A stretch of DNA of 8,280 nucleotides from positions 1 to 8,280 of the forward strand of contig CAKPER010000049.1 of assembly GCA_934149245.1 (NCBI GenBank), in the 5' to 3' direction. The stretch comes from an uncultured Bacilli bacterium (GTDB taxonomy: Bacteria > Bacillota_I > Bacilli_A > RF39 > UBA660). The notes under the pieces are model-generated. The model saw only the letters and a program-made list of their open reading frames with translations, did no database searches and was not told the DNA's origin. This document shows, one piece after another, positions 1-5,801 of the stretch; the first letter of the stretch is position 1; each line of letters begins with the position of its first letter. The position numbers were made by a program, and so were the translations under genes.

Positions 1-48
1 ACAAAGTAGAAGTTATTTAATACATAAAAAATAATAATATTTCATATT

Positions 49-61
49 TTTGTGTTAAAAT
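49..61 (+). promoter_or_regulatory. Probable extended -10 promoter for the 156-aa gene
   Basis: TAAAAT at 56-61 is preceded by TG at 53-54, giving an extended -10 element. No good -35 lies 16-18 bp upstream (33-38 reads AATAAT). Transcription would begin near 68. The block TTTGTGTTA recurs at the HU promoter. This is moderate evidence only, since AT-rich DNA gives many -10 look-alikes. Confidence 0.4.
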
Positions 62-67
62 ATCTAG

Positions 68-110
68 AGAAGAAATTTTTTCTTTGAGAGTAGTAGATAA
101 AGTTTCTTCT
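68..110 (+). other. Possible leader stem upstream of the 156-aa gene
   Basis: AGAAGAAA (68-75) is perfectly complementary to TTTCTTCT (103-110). Four Ts follow, then the AGGAGG ribosome binding site at 116-121. It would form an 8-bp stem with a 27-nt loop at the start of the predicted transcript. It could be a weak attenuator or a 5' stabilising stem. The long loop and low G+C make it weak. Confidence 0.25.
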
Positions 111-128
111 TTTTGAGGAGGATGACAA

Positions 129-599
129 ATGAAAATTGGAAAAGAAATGTATTTAAATAATTTAAATATAAATGTAGAGTCTATTGTAGAAGAAGAGAGT
201 ATAGCAACTAAAATAATGCTTGAGCAAGAAATAGAGAAGATAATAAAAAAATATGCTATTTCTAAAAATATAGTGGAAATGATGGCAGAATTAATGTCTA
301 TATTAGAAGTATGTGAGGTCTTCTATTTAATAGTAAGTATAAGAAATATTATTCTTGATGAGTATGTAAGCTATATTAATTATGAATTAGATAGTTACCG
401 TTTTATGGATAATAGTAATAATATTAGAATTAATTATGATAAAGATATTGGTTTAAATGTGCAAAAATCTGGTAAGATAGAAGAAGATATATTATCTCAA
501 ATAAATAATAAGATAATAAATATTTCTAAATTAAATGCTTTAAGTAGTCAAACTACTAAGAAAGAAAAGTCAGCAAAAGCTTTAACACGATCAAAATAA
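129..599 (+). CDS. Hypothetical protein, 156 aa, function unknown
   Basis: I do not recognise this protein. The start is well supported: AGGAGG at 116-121 sits 7 nt before the ATG. Residues 15-90 are rich in Glu, Lys and Ile and look mostly helical, with a more hydrophobic stretch around 50-77 that may pack as an amphipathic helix rather than cross the membrane. No signal peptide is visible. Residues 90-135 are Asn/Ile/Asp-rich, and the last 16 residues form a polar basic tail (KKEKSAKALTRSK), which might bind nucleic acid or simply be disordered. There is one cysteine (C62). The gene has its own leader, and tgt starts 61 nt downstream from a separate promoter, so it is probably monocistronic. 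Base composition resembles the neighbours. It is probably a real gene because of the strong ribosome binding site and lack of a competing frame. Confidence 0.75.
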   Translation: MKIGKEMYLNNLNINVESIVEEESIATKIMLEQEIEKIIKKYAISKNIVEMMAELMSILEVCEVFYLIVSIRNIILDEYVSYINYELDSYRFMDNSNNIRINYDKDIGLNVQKSGKIEEDILSQINNKIINISKLNALSSQTTKKEKSAKALTRSK

Positions 600-603
600 T
601 TGG

Positions 604-632
604 TTGTTTTAGTTAGAACAAAATGCTATAAT
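604..632 (+). promoter_or_regulatory. Sigma-A type promoter for tgt
   Basis: TTGTTT (604-609) and TATAAT (627-632) are separated by exactly 17 bp, and TG at 624-625 adds an extended -10. Predicted transcription start is near 639, giving a leader of about 22 nt before the GTG start of tgt. A 7-bp dyad, ACAAAAT (618-624) with ATTTTGT (633-639), brackets the -10 region. Confidence 0.75.
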
Positions 633-660
633 ATTTTGTAGTTAAGAAAGAAGTGAAATT

Positions 661-1776
661 GTGAAAATAAAATATGAATTATTACATCAAGATGGTATGG
701 CGAGATATGGCAAATTAAAGACAAATTATGGTACTTATGAAACACCTATGTTTATGCCAGTTGGGACGCAGGCAACTGTAAAAACTCTAGATGAGAGAGA
801 ATTAAAAGAAATAAATAGTGCAGTTATTTTAGCTAATACATATCACTTATGGTTAAGACCTGGAGAAGATATTGTTAAAATGGCAGGTGGACTTCATAAA
901 TTTATGAATTATGATGGCCCAATATTAACAGATAGTGGTGGCTTTCAAGTTTTTTCATTAGCAAAGGCTAAAGATATAACAGAAGAGGGAGTAAAATTTA
1001 AGAATCATTTAAATGGGGATTCTTTATTGCTTACTCCAGAAAAATCTATTGAAATTCAAAATAAGCTTGATAGTGATATTGCTATGAGTTTTGATGAATG
1101 TATTCCTTATCCTGCTACATATGAATATACTAAGAAGAGTACCGAGAGAACAATTCGTTGGGCTATTCGTGGTAAGAAAGTATTTAATAATGATAATCAA
1201 AGTCTATTTGGAATAGTTCAAGGTGGTGAGTATGAAGATTTAAGACATTACTCAGCTAAAGAGCTAGTAAAAATTGGCTTTGATGGTTATTCTGTTGGCG
1301 GAACTTCTGTAGGAGAAGACAAGGAAACTATGTATAAAATGATTGACTATGCTATAAAATATTTGCCTAGTGATAAACCAAGATATTTAATGGGTGTTGG
1401 TGATCCTCTTGATTTATTTGAAGGAGTTATGCGAGGGGTAGATATGTTTGACTGTGTCCATCCAACAAGACTTGCTAGACATGGGCATGCCTTTACATTA
1501 GATGGAAAAATCAATTTAAAAAATGCTAAATATAAAACTGATTTTAGTAGTGTATCTGATGAATGTGATTGTTATTGCTGTAAAAATTATACTAAGGCTT
1601 ATATAAGACATTTAATAGTAGCAAATGAAACATTAGGTCAAAGATTATTATCTATTCATAATTTGCGATTCTTAATAAAAATAATGGAAAACATTAGAGA
1701 AAGTATTAAAAATGATAACTTTTTAGAGTATAAACAACAATTTATAGAAAGATATACTGCTAAAAAAATAAAATAG
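661..1776 (+). CDS. tgt: tRNA-guanine(34) transglycosylase (Tgt)
   Basis: Tgt swaps guanine at wobble position 34 of GUN-anticodon tRNAs (Asp, Asn, His, Tyr) for the queuosine precursor preQ1. The 371 residues match the family's usual length. The TIM-barrel signature is complete: DSGGFQVFS at 91-99 with Asp91, SFDEC at 143-147 in the base-binding pocket, VQGG at 186-189, GGTSVGE at 213-219, and the nucleophile Asp264 in DMFDCVHPTR. The C-terminal zinc site is intact as Cys302, Cys304, Cys307 and His333. The GTG start is preceded by a weak site (AAAGAAGTGA, 647-656) and follows its own promoter. Two in-frame stops (TAG TAA) end it. The usual neighbours queA, yajC or ruvB are not in the window. 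One small oddity is His in CVHPTR, where I recall Leu or Met in B. subtilis and E. coli. Function is very secure. Confidence 0.98.
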   Translation: MKIKYELLHQDGMARYGKLKTNYGTYETPMFMPVGTQATVKTLDERELKEINSAVILANTYHLWLRPGEDIVKMAGGLHKFMNYDGPILTDSGGFQVFSLAKAKDITEEGVKFKNHLNGDSLLLTPEKSIEIQNKLDSDIAMSFDECIPYPATYEYTKKSTERTIRWAIRGKKVFNNDNQSLFGIVQGGEYEDLRHYSAKELVKIGFDGYSVGGTSVGEDKETMYKMIDYAIKYLPSDKPRYLMGVGDPLDLFEGVMRGVDMFDCVHPTRLARHGHAFTLDGKINLKNAKYKTDFSSVSDECDCYCCKNYTKAYIRHLIVANETLGQRLLSIHNLRFLIKIMENIRESIKNDNFLEYKQQFIERYTAKKIK

Positions 1777-1787
1777 TAAAAAAAGTG

Positions 1788-1819
1788 TCAATTTATCAGG
1801 AGCAAAAAATATAAATTGA
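1788..1819. promoter_or_regulatory. Inverted repeat after tgt, overlapping the next -35 box
   Basis: TCAATTTAT (1788-1796) and ATAAATTGA (1811-1819) are perfect 9-bp arms around a 14-nt spacer; two G-T pairs and one T-A pair could extend the stem to 12 bp. The right arm runs into the -35 TTGATA of the following promoter. No T-run follows, so it is a poor intrinsic terminator and could instead be an operator. AT-only dyads also arise by chance here. Confidence 0.35.
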
Positions 1820-1844
1820 TATATTAATTTAAATATAGTATAAT
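1816..1844 (+). promoter_or_regulatory. Sigma-A type promoter for the 1871-5183 operon
   Basis: TTGATA (1816-1821) and TATAAT (1839-1844) have the ideal 17-bp spacer. Transcription would start near 1851, leaving a 20-nt leader that contains GGAGG (1857-1861). It is the best-matching promoter in the window and most likely drives all three genes of the unit. The -35 box is part of the right arm of the inverted repeat at 1788-1819. Confidence 0.8.
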
Positions 1845-1870
1845 GATAGTATATTTGGAGGATTGATAAT

Positions 1871-2344
1871 GTGAATAGTTTTTTGGGAAAAATTAAGGAT
1901 TTAGTTTCAAGACATAGAATTTTATCTATGATATGTTTGTTGGCACTAGTTATCATAATAATACTTATGTATATATTTTCTAGTATTTTTACAAGTAATG
2001 GAAATAATTATGGAGATAGATTAAGAGGAATTAAAGATGTTGAGATAGCTAAGAGTAAGCTTTCATCTGTTAGTGATAAGATAAAGGAAAATGGTGAGGT
2101 TACCAAAGCAAGTGTTAGAGTACAAGGTAAAATTGTATATTTAGATATAGAATTTAATGCTGATACTTCGCTAGATAAGGCTAAAGAAATAGCCAATTCT
2201 TCTTTAGATAATTTTTCAGATAAAGAAAAGAAATTTTATGATTTTGAGTATATTTTATATCAAAAGAAAGATGATAATACCGGCTTTAAAATAACTGGTA
2301 CTAAAGGACCTAAAACAGATGGTATTAGTTTTATTAAAAGTTAG
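1871..2344 (+). CDS. Single-pass membrane protein, 157 aa, unknown function
   Basis: I do not recognise a family. A basic N-terminus (GKIKDLVSRHR) precedes one strongly hydrophobic segment at about residues 17-40, so the protein is probably a signal-anchor with its C-terminal domain outside the cell. Residues 45-157 form a compact soluble domain: helix around 55-74, strands at 78-95 (ASVRVQGKIVYLDIEF), helix 100-112, strand 122-131 and a final strand near the C-terminus. No cysteine follows the membrane segment, and no lipobox or sorting signal is seen. The GTG start is chosen because GGAGG at 1857-1861 lies 9 nt upstream; an ATG two bases earlier runs straight into TGA. It is first in the operon with the diguanylate cyclase, 8 nt apart, so it may be an envelope partner of that sensor. 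That role is inference from context only. Confidence 0.85.
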   Translation: MNSFLGKIKDLVSRHRILSMICLLALVIIIILMYIFSSIFTSNGNNYGDRLRGIKDVEIAKSKLSSVSDKIKENGEVTKASVRVQGKIVYLDIEFNADTSLDKAKEIANSSLDNFSDKEKKFYDFEYILYQKKDDNTGFKITGTKGPKTDGISFIKS

Positions 2345-2349
2345 GTGAT
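2343..2349 (+). promoter_or_regulatory. Ribosome binding site built into the upstream stop codon
   Basis: AGGTGAT shares its AG with the TAG stop of the upstream gene and is complementary to the AUCACCU part of the 16S 3' end. It places the ATG at 2353 in the same register as the window's AGGAGG sites (7 nt after AGG). This fixes the start and suggests translational coupling. Confidence 0.7.
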
Positions 2350-2352
2350 ATT

Positions 2353-4362
2353 ATGAAATTAAAAAAGATAAATAGAATAATTATGGGGGTAATTATATTT
2401 ATTTTAGTTTCATTCTTTCTTGTCTTTTTTGTATCTAATTATACAAATGATGATAATAGTTTTAGTATGGTAGAGAAAAAATGGATAACAGATAATGTTA
2501 ATAATATAATAGATGTTAGTATATATAATAATATACCAATATATGGTTATAATGGAGATGGAATAAGTTTTAGTTTTTTAGATTCTTTTACAAAGAAAAA
2601 TAATATAAAATTTAATAAAATATCTTATTCTACTAATAAAATTAGTGAGTATAAAGATATATCTTTTCGAATACTTGATAGTGATGAAAAATTAACTGAT
2701 CATGATATCTTATTCTATACTGATGGTTATGTTGTGCTTAGTAAAGATAAAACTATGGTAGATAATTTAGATGATAGTAATTATACTTTAGGAGTGTTAG
2801 AACAAGATAAGGATAGATTTAGTAAATTTTTTCCTAATTTAAAAATTCAAGCGTATAAAAATATAGATGATTTAGTGGGAGCATTAAAAGCAGAGGAAGT
2901 TAATTATATATCAGTAGCTAATGTTATGTATATGAGACAAATACTTGAGAATAATCTAAATATTGTATATCATATGAGTGATTTAAATAAAAGGTATATA
3001 CTCAGAGTAAAAGATAATACTGTTTATAATATTATGCGAAAATTTTATAATAAATATTTAGAAACAACATATAATACAGATTATAGCTTGGAATATTTAA
3101 ATACTTATTTTGATAGCACTAATACAAGTGATATTTTAAGAAAAAATTATAATACTAAAGTATATAAATATGGCTATGTAGTTAATATGCCATATGAAAA
3201 TTATTCAAATAGTAATTTTGTAGGTACATTATCAAACTATTTGCATGATTTTAGTGAGACGGTTAATATTTCTATTGACGTTGTAAGATATGATACAGAA
3301 GATGATCTTAAAAATGCTTTAGTAAGTGGGGATATTGATTTTGCTCTTACTAATTTTGATGCTACAACACTTAATATGAAACATAATTTAACTTTACCTA
3401 TTGTGGATGAAGATTATGTTGTATTAAGCCTTGAAAATATACCGCTATCAGGATTAAGAGGACTTAGTCAAAATAAAGTATCAGTTGTAGGAAGCAGTAA
3501 TTTATATAATTTGTGTGCTAGTAATAAGCTAGATGCAAAATTATTTAAAGATACAAATGATTTAATTAGAAATGTTAATGATAATGTTATAGTTATGGAT
3601 AAAGCAACTTATTTATACTATAAAGATAGTAAGTTATCTAAATATAAAATAATTTATGAAAATAGTATAAAAGATGCTTATAAGTTTATAGTAAATAAAG
3701 AAGATGAAACTTTTTATTATTTGCTTAACTATTATGTAAATAGTCATGATTATAAAATAGTAAGATATAATTATAAGACTAATGTTATGATAGAAGATAG
3801 CAATAAAGATCTTGTTTATGCTTGCATTTTATTAGGAATAATAATTGCTATTATTTTAATAACTGTTATAATTAGTAATAGAAAATTAAATAAAATGGGA
3901 CTTGATAGAAATGATAGACTTAAATATATAGATCCTATGACATCTCTTAAGAATAGAAGTTATTTAAATCATAATATATATAAGTGGGATGATAATGTTA
4001 TATATCCTCAGGCTGTTGTTGTTATGGATATTAACAAGATGAAGCAAATAAATGATACATATGGTAGAGAAGCTGGAGATGAGGTTATAAAGAAAGTAGC
4101 TAGTATTCTTATTAATGAACAGTTAGAAAATACTGATATAATAAGAAGTGGTGGCGATGAATTTATAATATATATGATAGGATACTCTAAAGATAAAGTA
4201 GTAGAATATGCTAGAAAACTTAATAGAAAGATGAAGAGTATATCTAATGCTTATGGTGTAGAATATGGTTATAGTATGATTTTAGATGAAGTTAAGAGTG
4301 TTGATGATGCTATAAATGAATCTATAACAATGATGTCTAAGGCTAAAGCTAGAGTTAAATAG
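2353..4362 (+). CDS. Membrane diguanylate cyclase with two solute-binding-like sensor domains
   Basis: A 669-residue receptor. Membrane segments at about 9-28 and 487-508 enclose an extracytoplasmic region of about 455 residues. That region reads as two SBP_bac_3-like lobes: about 50-255 (opening DVSIYNNIPIYGYNGDG) and about 268-475 (opening YGYVVNMPYENY, then a DIDFALTNFD stretch). The cytoplasmic GGDEF domain, 521-669, should make cyclic di-GMP from two GTP. It has DPMTSLKNR (527-535), metal ligand Asp559, NDTYGREAGDE (567-577) and an intact GGDEF at 600-604 (IIRSGGDEF). The inhibitory RxxD I-site is absent; ENTD stands in its place and the approach to GGDEF looks one residue short. No EAL or HD-GYP domain is attached. 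The second lobe suggests amino-acid or similar small-ligand sensing, but the ligand cannot be named. Domain assignment of GGDEF is very secure, of the sensor lobes good. Confidence 0.93.
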   Translation: MKLKKINRIIMGVIIFILVSFFLVFFVSNYTNDDNSFSMVEKKWITDNVNNIIDVSIYNNIPIYGYNGDGISFSFLDSFTKKNNIKFNKISYSTNKISEYKDISFRILDSDEKLTDHDILFYTDGYVVLSKDKTMVDNLDDSNYTLGVLEQDKDRFSKFFPNLKIQAYKNIDDLVGALKAEEVNYISVANVMYMRQILENNLNIVYHMSDLNKRYILRVKDNTVYNIMRKFYNKYLETTYNTDYSLEYLNTYFDSTNTSDILRKNYNTKVYKYGYVVNMPYENYSNSNFVGTLSNYLHDFSETVNISIDVVRYDTEDDLKNALVSGDIDFALTNFDATTLNMKHNLTLPIVDEDYVVLSLENIPLSGLRGLSQNKVSVVGSSNLYNLCASNKLDAKLFKDTNDLIRNVNDNVIVMDKATYLYYKDSKLSKYKIIYENSIKDAYKFIVNKEDETFYYLLNYYVNSHDYKIVRYNYKTNVMIEDSNKDLVYACILLGIIIAIILITVIISNRKLNKMGLDRNDRLKYIDPMTSLKNRSYLNHNIYKWDDNVIYPQAVVVMDINKMKQINDTYGREAGDEVIKKVASILINEQLENTDIIRSGGDEFIIYMIGYSKDKVVEYARKLNRKMKSISNAYGVEYGYSMILDEVKSVDDAINESITMMSKAKARVK

Positions 4363-4367
4363 GTGAT
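4361..4367 (+). promoter_or_regulatory. Ribosome binding site built into the GGDEF gene stop codon
   Basis: AGGTGAT overlaps the TAG stop at 4360-4362 and lies 3 nt before ATG 4371. The junction matches the one at 2342-2355 in 12 of 14 positions (TAGGTGATNNTATG). It fixes the start and predicts translational coupling of the membrane protein to the cyclase. Confidence 0.7.
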
Positions 4368-4370
4368 GCT

Positions 4371-5183
4371 ATGAATAATATAAAATCTCGAATTAGTAAT
4401 TATATAAAGAAAGTATGGAAGGCTTTTAACAGACTAGAAATGCGTGTTCTTCCTGGAAATGTTGCTTTCTTTTTTGTTCTAGCTTTAATTCCTATCATTA
4501 CTTTGACAATATTTATAGCGTCTAAAGTTTCTATATCACTAAATACAATAATAAATTTTATAGAGCAAATTCTCCCTAATGAGGCCAGGAGAGTTGTTGT
4601 TGATTTTATTTCTGGTAAAGGACTTGATACGGGAATGGGAACATTTAACTTAATAGCATTTGTGGTTGCTAGTAATGGTACATATGCTGTTATAAGTGCT
4701 TCTAATACTCTTTATAAAGTTAAAGATACTGATCCATTGCGTGATAGAGTAAAATCTATAGTGTTATTAATAATATTAATTATGCTAATAATATTCTTAA
4801 TAGCAGTTCCAATTTTGGGTAGTTTATTTCTATCAATGTTAAAGAATAGTTATCTTGTAAGTCAAATAAAAAATATATACAGAATAATTAAATGGCCATT
4901 TACATTTTTTATGATTTATGTAACTTTAAAACTAATTTATACAATTGCTCCTAGTAAAAATATCTCTAGTAAATCTACTACTTATGGAGCTTTATTTACA
5001 ACAATTGTTTGGACTATTACAACGGCAATATTTAGCTATTACCTTAGATTTTTTGCTAATTATAATGTTATATATGGTAATTTGTCATCAATAATTATAT
5101 TAATGATGTGGGTATATATAATTAGTTATGTATTTGTAATGGGAATAGCTATTAATAGTGTTAATATTTATGATAATAATTAA
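4371..5183 (+). CDS. YihY/BrkB-family integral membrane protein
   Basis: A 270-residue polytopic protein, the usual length for the YihY/BrkB (UPF0761) family. About six membrane segments can be read: 28-50, 91-113, 128-155, 172-193, 203-225 and 236-262. Family hallmarks are the first segment with its conserved proline (GNVAFFFVLALIPIITL) and the last segment, YGNLSSIIILMMWVYIISYV followed by MGIAIN, which matches the YGSLGAVI-LLLWLY-GAEIN pattern recalled for the family. Some relatives were once mislabelled RNase BN; nothing here resembles a nuclease. The molecular function of the family is not settled. It is the third gene of the operon, 8 nt after the cyclase gene and preceded by the same AGGTGAT junction, so it should be co-translated with the cyclase. 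No terminator follows, and readthrough into the next genes is possible. Family assignment is confident. Confidence 0.92.
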   Translation: MNNIKSRISNYIKKVWKAFNRLEMRVLPGNVAFFFVLALIPIITLTIFIASKVSISLNTIINFIEQILPNEARRVVVDFISGKGLDTGMGTFNLIAFVVASNGTYAVISASNTLYKVKDTDPLRDRVKSIVLLIILIMLIIFLIAVPILGSLFLSMLKNSYLVSQIKNIYRIIKWPFTFFMIYVTLKLIYTIAPSKNISSKSTTYGALFTTIVWTITTAIFSYYLRFFANYNVIYGNLSSIIILMMWVYIISYVFVMGIAINSVNIYDNN

Positions 5184-5189
5184 ATAATC

Positions 5190-5218
5190 TAGACAATAAT
5201 TTAAAAGTCTTATATAAT
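5190..5218 (+). promoter_or_regulatory. Sigma-A type promoter for the Trx-like/HAD gene pair
   Basis: TAGACA (5190-5195, one mismatch to TTGACA) and TATAAT (5213-5218) are 17 bp apart. Transcription would begin near 5225, giving a very short leader of about 14 nt before ATG 5239. It begins only 6 bp after the stop of the YihY gene, so the pair may also receive readthrough from the upstream operon. Confidence 0.7.
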
Positions 5219-5238
5219 TAAATGGGAGTGTGGTAATA

Positions 5239-5799
5239 ATGGGAAGAGAACAAAAAAGAAAAGAATTAAAGAAAAATAAAGCAAATAATAGCTATCATGG
5301 TAATGCTAATACTAATACCGATATGAATAATTTAACTACTGTTTTAAAAGTTATATTTACAGTTATGGTAGTTTTGATAGTCATATATTATGCTGTTGCT
5401 ATTTTAGTTACTAAGGAAATTGATTTTTCTGAGAAAAATACTAGTAGTAGTGATAATACAACTACATCTACAGATAGTAGTAGTGTAAGTAATAAAATTT
5501 TGGCATCTAATACCTTTTCACAAACAGATCAGGTATATTATGTTTATTTTTATGATTTTGATAGTGAAGATGAAGAGGTTGGCAATGCTATAGATTTAAT
5601 TAGTGATGATAAAGTATATAGAGTAGATACTAAGAGTGGATTAAATAGTAAATATGTTACTAGTGATAGTGGTAATAAGGATGTTAGTGATATTAATAGT
5701 TTAAAAGTAATAAATCCAACTATAATAAAAATTGATAATGATAAGGTAGTAGAATATCATGAGGGGGCTAGTGATATATTAAGTTATCTTAATAAATAA
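5239..5799 (+). CDS. Membrane-anchored thioredoxin-like protein lacking cysteines
   Basis: A 186-residue protein. A very basic N-terminus (GREQKRKELKKNK) is followed by an Asn/Thr linker, one membrane segment at about 35-57, a Ser/Thr/Asn/Asp linker (65-88) and a C-terminal domain at about 90-186 that should lie outside the cell. That domain has a thioredoxin-like pattern: strand YYVYFYDF (100-107), helix, strand KVYRVDT (125-131), then NPTIIKIDNDKVVEYHEGA (159-177), which resembles the cis-proline PT, the two strands and the glycine of thioredoxins. The active-site CxxC should follow the first strand, but acidic DSEDEE (108-113) is there, and the whole protein has no cysteine. It is therefore unlikely to be a redox enzyme and may be a chaperone or binding module. 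I chose ATG 5239 because GGGAG (5224-5228) is 10 nt upstream; an in-frame GTG at 5230 is only 1 nt from it. The HAD gene follows after 2 nt. Confidence 0.72.
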   Translation: MGREQKRKELKKNKANNSYHGNANTNTDMNNLTTVLKVIFTVMVVLIVIYYAVAILVTKEIDFSEKNTSSSDNTTTSTDSSSVSNKILASNTFSQTDQVYYVYFYDFDSEDEEVGNAIDLISDDKVYRVDTKSGLNSKYVTSDSGNKDVSDINSLKVINPTIIKIDNDKVVEYHEGASDILSYLNK

Positions 5800-5801
5800 T
5801 T

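Noticed and set aside
1..35. End of an upstream coding region
   Set aside because: Short open stretches end at 7-9, 18-20 or 32-34 depending on frame. Too little sequence is present to tell which, if any, is coding.
1723..1956. Minus-strand open frame of 77 codons
   Set aside because: It lies across the end of tgt, the promoter region and the start of the next gene. It has no ribosome binding site and is a run of Phe/Leu/Ile typical of the reverse of AT-rich sequence.
2008..2196. Minus-strand open frame of 62 codons
   Set aside because: Fully inside the 157-aa membrane protein gene, with no expression signals.
4371..5183. Annotation as ribonuclease BN
   Set aside because: That name is a historical mislabel of YihY-type proteins. 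The sequence is an integral membrane protein with no nuclease or metallo-beta-lactamase motif.
5230..5238. Alternative GTG start three codons upstream of the thioredoxin-like gene
   Set aside because: The only ribosome binding site (GGGAG, 5224-5228) would be 1 nt from this GTG but is 10 nt from ATG 5239.
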